From NCBI GenBank assembly GCA_034440635.1, contig JAOTON010001679.1:434001-498000 (forward strand): 64,000 nucleotides of DNA, given 5' to 3'. Below are positions 42,407 to 54,000 of the stretch, one piece after another (within the stretch, counting starts at the first letter, position 1; every line of letters begins with the position of its first letter). Source of the stretch: Lepas anatifera (lineage: Eukaryota; Arthropoda; Thecostraca; Lepadidae). The notes under the pieces are model-generated. The model was not told where the DNA came from and made no database searches. It worked only from the letters and a program-made list of their open reading frames with translations. Made by a program: the position numbers and the translations under genes.

Positions 42407-43658
42407 TTAACCCTATTTCCGGCAGGGGGGGCTAATATTGCCCCCCTCAGGTTTTTCAAGAATATCTCCGAAACGGCTTGCGATAGAACTTTGAAACTTC
42501 CTGACTTTTCCTAAAACTAGTACAGGCAGGTTTTCTGAAATTGTCAATATTATATATTTACCAGGGGCGGAGGTATGGCTGGGTTTTTGGGGAGGTTCTA
42601 TCCACAAACCAAGTATTATCGTATGCGATGGGTTCTTTGTAAAAGGAAGCCGTCTCTGCTGATCCTGATACCAGTTATATGGTTTTATTATATCATTTTT
42701 TATGTGAGATGATAGTGCATTCACAATTGTCACTATTTGTATTCATCAGGGGCGGTTACAGCAGTTCAAAATGGGGGGAATGTTATCAAGAAGGACTAAA
42801 CGTTAGTAAGTGAGAAGACTGCTTACAGCCGTGCCAGGGCGAATACAATTGGGTATATGAAAATTCAAAATAGTTATAACCAAATTCTAGATTACCAGAG
42901 GCGTGTCCAGTCACTACACATTTTCAAAATGCATATTCCCAGCCAGTATCACCGCCGCGACTCAATATCGTTGTATATTAAAAATGTGTTTCCAATCACC
43001 CCCATCCGCCCCCCCCACGACGAGAGTCCTTGATCCGCGTATGTCACCCCCTTTCCCAGAGCTGCCATGGGAGGGTAAAAATTATCAGAAATAAATTTCA
43101 ACTAGTCGAGGGACTAATATACTCATGCATACCACTCGCATATTGTTGGTATGTATTTTACCCCACTGTTTTACCTTACTGCATCCGCCCCTGATGAGTT
43201 TTTCACTTGTTTTCATTTTTTATGTGTCAAAGATGCCAAGCAGTATATCACGGCTTCTAATCCGCGTAACAAAAACTTTTTAGGTTGTATATATTTCCCC
43301 TCATAGTCCTGGTCCTGGAACTGCCATTGAATTTCGAATTTTTGCGTAACTCGAGTATATGACAATTTTGGGTCAATTATTTGTAAATCTGAACTAGTTT
43401 TGTGAAAATCGTACAAGAGAGACAAGGGTTATGGAAAATCTAAAAAATACACAAAAATTGTATATTTTGCACGACCTTCTCCTTAAAAATCAAAATTTTG
43501 AAATTGTCTTTTTTCAAAATAAAGTTTAGCGTCAGGGGAATCTATAGCACTTTGAATTTTCAAAATCGGCCGGTTAGATTACGAGATCTTAGGGGGGCCG
43601 ATATTGCCCCCCTGCCGGAAATAGGGGGTAGCCGGGAGCCTGACGGAAATAGGGTTAA
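42407..43658. mobile_element. TTAA-flanked element, complete (1244 bp), intact relative of the one at the window start
   Basis: TTAA at 42407-42410 and 43655-43658 flank the ends CCCTATTTCCGGCAGGGGGG and a right end carrying CCTGCCGGAAATAGGG and GACGGAAATAGGG. The two outer flanks join at one TTAA into the sequence 'tatgctatc-TTAA-actttttt' seen uninterrupted at 47364-47382, proving precise TTAA insertion into a GGTCA element. No transposase is encoded. This copy shows what the fragmented copy at 1-17290 looked like. Confidence 0.8.
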
Positions 43659-43771
43659 ACTTTTTTGAGGTGAGGTCACTTGACCTGCACTGGTGACCTG
43701 GGCACCCGGGTGACCTGGTGACCTGGTGACCCCGGGCACCCGCCCGCCCCCGTTAATGCGCGTGTTACATG
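43659..43771. repeat. GGTCA-rich element, right portion of the split copy
   Basis: It continues 'acttttttgaggtgaggtca' and ends CCCCCGTTAATGCGCGTG followed by TTAC (mutated TTAA). The centre contains repeated 'gacctggt' words. Confidence 0.6.
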
Positions 43772-44136
43772 CACTACAGAGCTAGTTTTCATCGACCCTC
43801 TAAAATTGGTCATGCGAAGCGGCTGTGAAGATGTCGGCTGTGCCGCACCAAAGACCCAAACTACACCCTTATGTCGACAGCTAACAAACCGTCCGCTGCC
43901 AAATGACTAGTGCTTTTATGGAAACTCATTCATTTACTCCTGAAGAGTAGAACTCGTTCTTATGGAAAAGTGGGGGAGGGGGATGCTGCTTTCCTTGGGC
44001 TGAATTTAATAAAAAGACAGCCTGCAGTTTGGCCTAATGATGTCTGAAGCGCATTCTGAATGCTGATTTGAGGAACCAAACTGGCATCCAAATGTTGGTC
44101 TCAGGGTCTTCCAGCAGTTGGCCTGGGGTCTCAATA
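43772..44136. other. No gene seen
   Basis: Mixed sequence between elements and a minisatellite; nothing supported. Confidence 0.4.
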
Positions 44137-44510
44137 GTTGGTCTCGTGGAGCCGCCATGAGTTGGTCTGGTCTCGTGGAGCCGCCATGAGTTGGTCTGGT
44201 CTCGTGGAGCCGCCATGAGTTGGTCTGGTCTCGTGGAGCCGCCATGAGTTGGTCTGGTCTCGTGGAGGCGCCATGAGTTGGGCTGGTCTCGTGGAGCCGC
44301 CATGAGTTGGTCTGGTCTCGTGGAGCCGCCATGAGTTGGTCTGGTCTCGTGGAGGCGCCATGAGTTGGGCTGGTCTCGTGGAGCCGCCATGAGTTGGTCT
44401 GGTCTCGTGGAGCCACCATGAGTTGGTCTGGTCTCGTGGAGCCGCCATGAGTTGGTCTGGTCTCGTGGAGCCGCCAGGAGTTGGTCTGGTCTTGTGGAGC
44501 CCCCAGGATT
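44137..44510. repeat. 29-bp minisatellite, about 13 copies
   Basis: The unit contains 'tctcgtggagccgccatgag' and 'ttggtctgg', with a variant 'gaggcgccatgagttgggc' recurring every few units. The period of 29 is not a multiple of three, so all minus frames stay open and give repeating peptides. These are not genes. Confidence 0.9.
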
Positions 44511-44560
44511 TGGCCTGCTTAGGCGAAGTAAAGTAACTTCCAGGTATAGTGTTACTATGT

Positions 44561-44686
44561 ATTAGTATTACTATGCGTTTGGGGAAATGCTCTGGATCGC
44601 CCATTAGTATTACCATGAGTTTGGGGAAATGCTCTGGATCGCCCATTAGTATTAATATGAGTTTGGGGAAATGCTCTGGATCGCCT
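44561..44686. repeat. 42-bp minisatellite, three copies
   Basis: Units start at 44561, 44603 and 44645 and contain 'gagtttggggaaatgctctg' and 'gatcgccc'. Adjacent to the 29-bp array. Confidence 0.85.
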
Positions 44687-44917
44687 GGGCATACTGGGAG
44701 CTCCCCAGGCACTAATCCATAGCAATTCTAGGCTTAAAGATGGATTCAGAATTTCGACAGGATTTTGGGGAGGGGGATGCGGATGGATATCTCGGCCGCT
44801 GCCTGTTCGGTGCGGACCTGTTTGAACTTGCTTATAAAGCTTCCACGAAACCAGGTCAGGGTGCTCACGAGACCAAAACTTCGGAAAACCACGACACCAA
44901 AACTGGGGAGGCCCGAC

Positions 44918-45495
44918 ATCACTGGGGGCCCGCTGACCCGATCAGACATCACTGGGCCCACTGACCCGGTCAGACATCACTGGGGGCCCGCTGACATCAG
45001 ACATCACTGGGAGCCCGCTGACACAGTCAGACATCACTGGGGGCCCGCTGACCCGATCAGACATCACTGGGCCCACTGACCCGGTCAGACATCACTGGGG
45101 GCCCGCTGACCCGATCAGACATCACTGGGCCCACTGACACGGTCAGACATCACTTGGGGCCCGCTGACCCGATCAGACATCACTGGGGGCCCGATGACCC
45201 GATCAGACATCACTGGGGGCCCGCTGACCCGATCGACATCACTGGGCCCACTGACCCGGTCGACATCACTGGGGGCCCGCTGACCCGATCAGACATCACT
45301 GGGGGCCCGGTGACCCGATCAGACATCACTGGGAGCCCGCTGACACGGTCAGACATCACTGGGGGCCGCTGACACGGTCAGACATCACGGGGGCCCGCTG
45401 ACCCGATCAGACATCACTGGGGGCCCGCTGACCCGATCAGACATCACTGGGGGCCCGCTGACACGGTCAGACATCACTGGGGGCCCGCTGACATC
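44918..45495. repeat. 30-bp minisatellite, about 19 copies
   Basis: Units contain 'cagacatcactggg' and 'ggcccgctgacccg', with alternating forms (cccac/cccgc, gacccggt/gacacggt). The period is ten codons, so one frame shows a repeating RHHWGPADPI-like peptide; no gene context is present. Confidence 0.9.
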
Positions 45496-45751
45496 AGACA
45501 TCCCCGACCACTCCTTCGTATCTGCCCCCATTCAGGCTCAAAATATAGAAAATTCATTTGAATCAGAACTTGATTTGATTTGAAAAACTGCTTAACACGG
45601 AAAGTTGAATGGTTAGCGGCGGTGGCCTGGGGGTAACATGCCGGGAAGCCTTCCATGCATATTGCTATTCGGACTGGGAGTTTTATTTTCATATACATGT
45701 ATAACATACATGTTAGATATATGCATATGAAAATAAAACTACATGTAACAG

Positions 45752-46205
45752 TTAAAGGGAATGTGGCACCTTTATAACGTGATTTTAACTGATATAGCCA
45801 AGTTGTAAGGCATGCCGGAAAACCCGGTACTCTATATATCATTTGTCTTGAAACTCAGAATTTCCGTAGAGAAAAACTAATAATTACCTGAAATTTACCC
45901 TACATGTACCGTTAGCAGCAGGCCACAGTTATCAGCTGTTGGTGTGACGACATATGCTGACACCACGGCAAGTATCAGCCAATCTAAGCCCTTGAAGCCT
46001 GTTGAATATGGTAGTGGTTGCCAGATCATGACATCATCCACAGGCAGATATTTATTTTTTCCGTAGAGGAGCATTCTAAAATAAAAATATTGAGCTCATT
46101 GAGCATTTTTCAGAGAAATCATGGACGTTTTCATAATTTTCGGCTAAAAATGCCCCTAATTACACTAAACTCCTAGATTCAACCAAGGTGCCACATTCCC
46201 TTTAA
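45752..46205. mobile_element. TTAA-flanked MITE, complete (446 bp)
   Basis: TTAA at 45752-45755 and 46202-46205 flank perfect 18-bp inverted ends AGGGAATGTGGCACCTTT and AAGGTGCCACATTCCCT. A truncated relative is at 22745-22880. Noncoding; a non-autonomous piggyBac-type element by its target. Confidence 0.8.
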
Positions 46206-47564
46206 ACTTGTAATCACGTCGGTGCATTTTGAGCCACCTTCGCTTTGACGGGGGCGGGTACCCGCCCCCTAAGATCTCGAGAAGCACGCAAGGTAGCGAA
46301 AAACGGTAAACGGCGTTAGGTAGCCCATCCACTTTTCAATCGAAAATATTTTAATCATAGTTTTGTCGGGTCACATTTAAGGTCACTAGAGGTCAAAACA
46401 TACCGTCATAGGGATGACATGTAAATCCTCATGTGGCTAGCCAACCATACTGAGCCTGCCAGTGCTGTCCTGGACTACAAGTCCCTCCTTAGTTTGTACG
46501 ATGTGCAATCCCTTCAGGCTAGGCGCCACCAAAGTGATATCTTGTTTTTATGTAAAGTTTTTAGAGGCCTCATCTCATCATCACATATTTTACAAGGTTT
46601 TACGGTACATGTGCCGGTCAGAACCACTAGGATTTCACGTTCTACTTTGTTTAGTGTACCGCCGGCTAGAGTGAACACTGTTGCTTCCGGAGCTTTTAAT
46701 CGCTTACCTCGTCTGGTGAACAGCTTTTTAAACGTGTCAACCCTCAGTGATATATTCTGTGATCCGCTCGGGGTACTGAAGAAAAATATAGCTGTGTTTG
46801 CGGCAGCCGAGCCAGTACTGGTGTGATGTGAGTATTTATGTTGTATTTAGGCCTCCATGTGTTTTTAATTCTACTGACTTCACCTGTTATTGGGTTTTTA
46901 AAGACCTGTTGGTGATTTAATACAGATACAACAGATACAACAGATACAACAGCAGGTTTTCGGTCATTGCATCTGAACAAGCAAAGATAGATCAAAACAA
47001 TTTGAACCGTATGAATTCTCGCAGCAAGCCAAATCAAATGGTATATAATATGACCTTGCTAGGTCAAATCAAGGATTTGACCTGACCTAAGGCCAGGTCA
47101 GGGTCAAATTAGATGAAATGCATATCATAAGAACTGCAAAGACAAGACAAATCTAACTCAGTTAAAATAAACGCTCTTTCACCATCCGTTATTAGGTGAT
47201 TGAGTTAAAACCATTTTCCCTACGTATTTCCAAGGGAGAGGTCATGGCTCGTACCTGACCTTGGGTCATCGATATCGAAAATACCGGAACAAATTTTAGA
47301 GAACCCGGTGGGCCCATTATGTGATATGAGTTTCAATCGGATAAGTTCAACCTGTTCTGACTTATGCTATTATAAACTTTTTTGAGGTCAGGTCACTTGA
47401 CTTGTACTGGTGATCTGACCTGAGATGACCTAACCTTAAAATTTTCACAAAAGTTGTAAAAATGATGAGAGAAAAGGCATGCCGAGTACGGCGGCGCTAC
47501 GCGCCGCGCTACGGAGCGTGCATAAAAAGCCGAAGGGGGCCGCCCCCGTCAATGCGTGTGTTAA
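46206..47564. mobile_element. GGTCA-rich TTAA-type element split by a LINE
   Basis: The left end shows 'gagccaccttcgctttgacg' and 'ggggcgggtacccgccccc'; the right end CCCCCGTCAATGCGTGTG precedes TTAA at 47561-47564. Aligned with the 24049 copy in reverse orientation, the sequence is continuous except for 46427-46953. It contains the GGCGGCGCTACGCGCCGCG hairpin near 47490. Confidence 0.65.
46427..46953 (+). pseudogene. LINE 3' end inserted in the GGTCA element
   Basis: The open frame 46431-46826 encodes the C-terminal region of a CR1/Jockey-like LINE: 'SLLSLYDVQSLQARRHQSDI', 'LFLCKVFRGLISSSHIL', then 'VPVRTTRISRSTLF' and 'GAFNRLPRLVN'. The pattern RR--D--FLyKi-nGlI...R--R-LF...-Nrl-RL-N closes many such ORF2 proteins. 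The 3' end is a 'gatacaacagatacaacag' repeat. No RT is present (5' truncated). The flanks match the uninterrupted copy near 24660-24700. Confidence 0.75.
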
Positions 47565-48054
47565 GAAGCATAATATATGATTAATTTACATAAAAAACGA
47601 TGATCATGTCGCTGCAAACGGTTTGTTGGTTGCAGGCATAAAGGCGCAGCTTCGTGCTTTTGTTTGGTATTTTCATATGGCCGCTGCGCATGGCTAATCT
47701 AAGAGTGACGACGAAACCAAAACCAGTTGTGTGTTGTATTTTGGCTTATCAATGGGAATCTGGCGGATTATTTAGCGGGCCTGGTAGCAGCAAGTAGAAT
47801 GGGCAGCCCTTCCGTCAGCTGGGCCCAGTGGCCGACCCTGAGTCGTCGGCTCGGGGCGTCCTCTGCCGGCCGGTCCCCACTCTGCTGGCCGGTCCCCACT
47901 CTGCCGCCGGCGGCCGCCGCTGCAGCGTCGGGCAGTGAGCTTGTGAGGTAGGGCCGTGATTTGCGTCAGCGCCACGGGTCCGAGCAGCTGCCACATCTCA
48001 CCACCACCACACACTAATTACCGCTGCTGACGCGCCCACCGAGTTGATGGACGG
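47565..48054. other. No gene seen; GC-rich
   Basis: CpG-rich between 47820 and 47990. No coding exon or RNA is supported. Confidence 0.4.
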
Positions 48055-49025
48055 CTGCCGCGGGGAGTGAATGCGACCGCGAGGAGTGAATACGACCGCG
48101 GAGAGTGAATGCAACCGAAGGGAGTGAATGCGCCCGCGGGGAGTGAATACGACCGCGGGGAGTGAATGTGACCGCGGGGAGTGAATGCGACCGTAAGGAG
48201 TGAACTCGACCGTGGGGAGTAAATGCGACCGCGGGGAGTGAATGTGACCGAAGGGAGTGAATGTGACCGCGGGGAGTGAATACGACCGCGGGGAGTGAAT
48301 GTGACCGCGGGGAGTGAATGCAACCGTTGGGAGTGAACTCGACCGCGGAGGGTGAATGCAACCGAAGGGAGTGAATGTGACCGCGGGGAGTGAATGTGAC
48401 CGAAGGGAGTGAATGCGACCGCGGGGAGTAAATACGACCGCGGGGAGTGAATGTGACCACGGGGAGTGAATACGACCGCGGGGAGTGAATGGGTCCGCGG
48501 GGAGTGAATGCAACCGTGGGGAGTGAACTCGACCGTGGGGAGTGAATGCGACCGCGGGGAGTGAATGTGACCGAAGGGAATGAATGCGACCGCGGGGAGT
48601 AAATACGACCGCGGGGAGTGAACTCGACCGTGGGGAGTGAATGCGACCGCGGGGAGTGAATGCAACCGAAGGGAGTGAATGTGACCGCGGGGAGTGAATA
48701 CGACCGCGGAGAGTGAATGCAACCGAAGGGAGTGAATGTGACCGCGGGGAGTGAATACGACCGCGGAGAGTGAATGCAACCGAAGGGAGTGAATGTGACC
48801 GCGGGGAGTGAATGCGACCGTAAGGAGTGAACTCGACCGTGGGGAGTGAATGCGACCGCGGGGAGTGAATGTGACCGAAGGGAGTGAATGCGACCGCGGG
48901 GAGTAAATACGACCGCGGGGAGTGAATGTGACCATGGGGAGTGAATACGACCGCGGAGAGTGAATGGCATCGCGGGGAGTGAATGCGACCTTGGAGAGTG
49001 AACTCGACCGTGGGGAGTGAATGAA
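48055..49025. repeat. 19-bp minisatellite, about 50 copies
   Basis: The unit is 'gaatgcgaccgcggggagt' with variants (tacgacc, gtgaccg, ccgaaggg, ctcgaccg). Because 19 is not a multiple of three and no frame contains a stop on the minus strand, three overlapping frames of 340-450 codons appear, all reading the same repeated peptide set (HSPRSHSLPSV-like). They are artefacts of the repeat. Confidence 0.95.
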
Positions 49026-50066
49026 GCCAGAGGGAAACGGTCGCACCATGGCAGATCTGAAATGCCACTTTCATGTCTTGGTGTTTCCACTTGAAGTGAG
49101 TGGGTCCGGCGCTCCGCCGACTGGGGACGTGCAAATGTGTATACGCTGAAAACGCGGACTGAAGCTGTGACGTGGATACGAAACAAGGATAAGAGATGGT
49201 TGCCATGTGGCTGCGATAGCCGGCGCCAGGAGTGCGCCTCCGCGGAGGAGACGCGCTGATTCCGCGGATGGACAGTCTGCTCGTCGGCGGTACGACTGCA
49301 TCGGCCACAGCCCGAGCGTCGGGCACACAGCGGGCAGCGCTGCTGGCACCTGTTACACGTGAACACCAGTGAGCTCGTCCCTTCCGCTACGGTCTGTGAT
49401 TAGGACTGGCAGCGTACATGCAACAGGAAGGTACAGCTCTCGACAACCTCAATCTCTACACGCCAGGCTCGGCGGCTCCGGCTGTTTTCCGGCCAACTAT
49501 AGCTACCTTGGTGTTGGTTACTATCACAACTAGCGCGTTTTGTCCTTGATTTGATTGCTAACCTAAAACTGGCTGCAGATTTCATATTTTGATATTTATT
49601 TGCAGAAAACTTTTTCCATGGCTCTGTCGTGACAATGAGTTTTTTTTCGCTAGTAATTGCTCAAATATGAGGCTGCCAGCTATTGGTGGGTGTACAATCG
49701 ATAACCGGGATGAAAGTACGCATACTGTAAGTTCAACCATGACATGTGAGCAATAGTTGTCTAGCAATTTAGCCAAATCCTGCGAGCCTGGTGTGCACAG
49801 ATTCGGCTGCGGGTGCTGTACAGTGTACATACATGTGATAGAATCGCGCAGCCGCCAACTCAGTTTTCTTCTTGTGCGCTCTGGTGTGACTTGCGGCCGT
49901 GAGGGACCGGAATCCCTCCGAATCAGCGCTGCTGAAGCTGAAGCACCCCCAGTCCGCACCCTCAACAGAAAATAATATCGACAGTCTTGTGAGAGTCATC
50001 GCGTGCGTCGACTGATATCTGCTCAACCGCTCCTGCAAGCGGCCACTCTCCTCTGCCGACGCCAGC
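49026..50066. other. No gene seen; upstream of the receptor exon
   Basis: Likely contains the 5' untranslated region and promoter of the receptor gene, but no clear TATA or initiator is visible. Confidence 0.4.
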
Positions 50067-50248
50067 ATGCACAAGTGTCCCCAGGAGGCCAGCTTCGAGG
50101 TAGGCAACCTCACCAACGCCACCGGAGAGCCTCTGTACAAGCCTCCCGCCTCCATCGTAGTGGTGCTGTCGCTGTTCTACGGTACAGTCAGCCTGCTGGC
50201 GGTGCTCGGCAACGGTCTGGTCATCTGGATCCTCTGCACCAGCAGGAG
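50067..50248 (+). CDS. First coding exon of a rhodopsin-like G protein-coupled receptor
   Basis: The ATG sits in GCCAGCATGC. The exon encodes 60 residues plus two bases. The short extracellular N-terminus has two N-glycosylation sequons (NLT at residue 14, NAT at 17), followed by one transmembrane helix of about 27 residues 'IVVVLSLFYGTVSLLAVLG' 'NGLVIWIL'. The Asn at residue 49 in GNGLV is the conserved N1.50 of class A receptors. The exon ends AG at 50248 before the donor GTGAGG, phase 2. Class A receptors transduce ligand or light signals through G proteins at the plasma membrane. 'GNGLVIWI-C-S' is frequent in arthropod opsins, but a neuropeptide or amine receptor is also possible; later exons are not in the window. 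The high GC content stands out against its flanks. This is the most convincing host gene here. Confidence 0.65.
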
Positions 50249-50511
50249 GTGAGGCCGCTCCTCCGCCTTCCGCTTATTGCAGTACAGGAAGTTTGCTCAC
50301 GATCATTGTTGAAGTCAGTAGAAGATTGAATCAGATTTCAAGAAAGCTTTCTTTATTTGAAGAATCCCAATTTTATTTCACGTGACAAAATATTCTGCTG
50401 ATTTCGTGTCATTGCTATTTTTACCGAGCAGGCGCGAAGCAGCAGCAAAACATTTCGCTCCATATTATAGATGGCAAGTCACATAAGAGCAGCCCGGCCC
50501 ACTCGGCCCGG
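50249..50511 (+). other. Start of the presumed receptor intron
   Basis: Begins with GTGAGG and becomes AT-rich. No acceptor followed by transmembrane-helix coding sequence was found in the rest of the window, so the intron is either very long or continues past it. Confidence 0.4.
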
Positions 50512-50696
50512 CTGTACCCGACCAGAGGTCAGAAACAGTCCGAACCTTCCAACATACTGTACCCGACCAGAGGTCAGAAACAGTCCGAACCTTCCAACAT
50601 ACTGTACCCGACCAGAGGTCAGAAACAGTCCCAACCTGCGAGCACACTGTACCCGACCAGAGGTCAGAAACAGTCCCAACCTGCCAACATACTGTA
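50512..50696. repeat. 45-bp minisatellite, about four copies, inside the presumed intron
   Basis: Units start at 50512, 50557, 50602 and 50647 and contain 'ctgtacccgaccagaggtca' and 'gaaacagtcc'. The unit is 15 codons long (CTRPEVRNSPNLPTY-like), but the frame opens and closes with no gene context. Confidence 0.9.
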
Positions 50697-50898
50697 CCTA
50701 GGTAAAGTAATAAAAAATATGGCTTTCGCACTAAATATACTACTTCTTACTTCCGAAACATGACACTAGGTGTCACTATGGAGCTGTACCATCTTAACTC
50801 GCGGTATGGTTAATGCCAGTGACGACGGAACGTCCGAATTGAAGAGGAGCGCCATAGACTTTTCAACCAATTTCTTTCCCGTCAACGCCATAGGGGTG

Positions 50899-52146
50899 TT
50901 AACCCTTACACGTGCAGGGGGGGGGCGGTGGTGCAACCCCCTCAGGTTTTTCAATAATTTAAAACGAGCTTCTTAAGTTACAGTCTTGAAATATTGTATA
51001 GCCTCTGACGCATTCATTGCGGACATCTTGCAAAGAATTGTTCCTACCCTTCAAGGTCACGGAGTTATGACCTCAAGAGTGGAGGCATGTTGGGGTCATT
51101 TGGGCGCCTGTATCCGTTTTCACGTGAATGCTCCAGACTCTTGTCGTTCTTTTGCATCATTTGCTCATGAACTGTCCCAGAATATTTTCCAGCTTCGAGC
51201 CTTCGAGGCTCATTTTTATCAGGTTAGACCTTTTATGACCTTTTTGCATTCAATATGACCTTTATTTGACCTTGCGTGACCCCAGTGATAACTCTGTGTC
51301 GAATAACGACTACAGATGCGTGTTTCAATTCGGAATTTCTAAATGAGATGAACACCGAATCATTTGGCTTGAGTCCGATACGAGCTTAACCTTTTTCGAC
51401 CTGTGACCTTTTTTACCTTGAAAGGGGGTCAGCAATAACAATTGATGAAGCAAACTTACTTGGAGTAAATGATGCAGAATGGTTTATGAATAGTAAATTT
51501 GAATGAAATGGACACTAAACTAGTTGGTTTGCATATTACATGGACTTGACCTTTTTCGAAATTTGACCTTATTTGACCTTGAAGAGGCTGTAAGCAATAA
51601 CAGATGATGAAGCAGGCACTTGGCGTAACTGATGCAAAATTTCTTATGAATAGTCAATTTGCAGCATGAGAAGGACGCTGAACAAGACGTTTCTCTTCCA
51701 ATACGGATTTGACCTTGTTCGACCTTTTAGCTAGTTTGACCTCGAAGGCAGTGACAGATGATAAGAAACTCACTAAATTGGTGAAAATAATTCAGAATGG
51801 CTTACGAATAGTCAATTTAAATGATCTGGACACTGAACTAGTTACTTTCACTTCTAAGGAGTACTTTTGAGCTCTGAACCAGTCCCATGCAATGCAATGC
51901 ACCACTAAAAGTCACCAATGATTTGTTTTTAGTGCATAAAATTTCTTCATTATAAAAGAGCTAAAATAATGAGTATGCTGAGCAAAATTCACAACGAGAT
52001 TACCAAAGGTCAAGTTTAAACACGTTTGAAAATGCCACAAGAGATTACCAAAGGCTATAGAAGCCGAACTGAGGCCATAACATGTTTTAAATTGAAGCTA
52101 CGTCCGGGGAACGCGACACAAAGCCTCAAAATCCAAAAAATCTTCC
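50899..52146. repeat. GGTCA-rich repeat, left end with TTAA
   Basis: TTAA at 50899-50902, then CCCTTACACGTGCAGGGGGG and 'aaccccctcaggtttttca' as in related termini. The inside has direct repeats of a 'tttgaccttgaa...gcaataaca...gatgaagca' block near 51410, 51570 and 51730, at about 160-bp spacing. No matching right end was identified. Confidence 0.5.
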
Positions 52147-53169
52147 TTAACCCTCGCCCCACCTACAATAATTAAATCGATGGTCCCCCTAAGGCTTTTT
52201 TCGGAACAACAGAAAAACAACGACGGGAAGCACCGCTGTTGAGGGTTCTACCTCTTACCCCATTATTTTCCCATCATACCTGAAATTTATTACCCCGAGT
52301 CACCCTAGGTCAGGTCACCAGGCGATGTCAACCAAGGTCACCTCACTTTAACTTTTGAGCTCTATCATAGCTACATTTCTAAGCCGATCGATTTAAAACT
52401 TTCGACACTTCATGACCCCTCTGGAGTCTACAAAATGTATCTTCGAGATGTTTCGATTTGGTGACCTGAAGTCAGTTCACCAGGTAACCTCTTCCATAGA
52501 AAAAGCATGGGAAAAGCTGTCTTATGAGCTAAAAGTCACAAAATAATCGTAAATGCTCAATTCGCTCAGACAAGCCTTCTTGGACACCCTTTCATGGATC
52601 CCAGGGGTGATATTGCCCTTTGACCTATCTGAGATCATCATAGGTCACCAGAGGTCAAACAGCATTTTGACGATAACTTTTGACCTAATTAAGCTACAGC
52701 ACTGAATCAAAGGTCATCGTGTATGTCTCGTCACTAGTTTTCATTTGATATACAACACGGTCACTTTCTTACCTTTCGAGACCTCAGGTCATATTAAGTC
52801 ACGAGGTACCCTCTGGAGGTCAAACCACTGGCGGGAGGTCATTATGTTTCACATAGCGGAGAAAGTCCTGGCATTTTCCTATCAAACGATTTTTGCTAGA
52901 TCTCAATAGCTCTAATGACGTGAGAGCTATGCTCAGGTTTCTTAAGGATTGCATGTTTTACTTAAATAGCCTATTGTGACATAACTTGACATCTGGAGGT
53001 CAAAACATAGACCTGAGCGCTTGAACGTGTTAGTAAAATCTTACTAAATTCACATGAGCTTTCTAATGTCTTTTGCAGCTTTGCGCAAACTTCCATATTT
53101 TCGGAGTTAGGGGGAATTGATAGTCCCCCAAGCGAAGGTGGCGCCGGACCCCGGTGGGGCGCGGGTTAA
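52147..53169. mobile_element. GGTCA-rich TTAA-flanked element (1015 bp)
   Basis: TTAA at 52147-52150 followed by CCCTCGCCCCACC, and GGTGGGGCGCGGG followed by TTAA at 53166-53169: matching inverted ends. The interior holds many AGGTCA/GGTCAC words. No protein. Confidence 0.65.
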
Positions 53170-54000
53170 ATGCTTCTGGAAATGACATCATAGTTCGGTG
53201 ATTCAATGTGACGGGAACACATTTATTTTTATAAGATGTACAATAATCTAAGCAACCATACATGCCATTTACAACAGCTAAGTTCATTCCGAAAGGGACA
53301 ATAATGTAAATTCAAAATAGGGGAAGGTAACCCCCTATTCCTGTGCTTGTGTGAAAATGCTTCAACTCTAGGTTGACTGCTTGATTTTGATTCTTCAAAT
53401 GTTTTTATTTTAAAGTTGCAAGTCAATTAGGACATGAGCTACGATAGCATAGGTCCACAGTGACACCTAGTGTTATATATATGAAGCTAAAAGTAGTATA
53501 TGCACTTCAAAAGCCATTTTTTCTTTATTTGATATGAAAGACTACTACCATATGTCAAAACGCTTTCAAGAGAATTTTTGAATTTCACTGTACTATGGGT
53601 CAAGGTCACCGTTATAAAAATAGGTCATGAGGTCACCAAACATTTTTTGTTTAAATTTGAAAATTGAAGATAGCCAAAATGTTGCTCCTACCATTTACAT
53701 CCTAAAACTATAAAAATTTTCAGAAATCACTTGGAAGCTTTTTGGAGCTATAGGCATTCTCATCAATGCCTGTATAATGACTTTCAGAAATTTCCGGAGG
53801 CCATTTCTCTCAAACCAATTTTTAAATAATTTTTTGGGTGCCATGGGTGGATTCTACGCCTTTGCAAGTCCCAATATACCAATTTTGGAGGAAACTAAGA
53901 ATAGTAGGGTTTATGCCTTGGTCGATTTATGGTGGAAGGACCCAGTTATATTATGGGTAGTAATTATAAGCTACGGGTGGCACGAATCAGGGCGGAAGAT
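53170..54000. other. No gene seen
   Basis: AT-rich sequence between the TTAA element and the start of the G-rich arrays. Nothing supported. Confidence 0.4.

Noticed and set aside
44006..44712. Minus-strand repetitive proteins of 118-193 codons
   Set aside because: They are translations of the 29- and 42-bp minisatellites without gene context.
48014..49366. Minus-strand frames of 442, 450 and 343 codons
   Set aside because: They are products of the 19-bp repeat, which lacks stops in all three frames.
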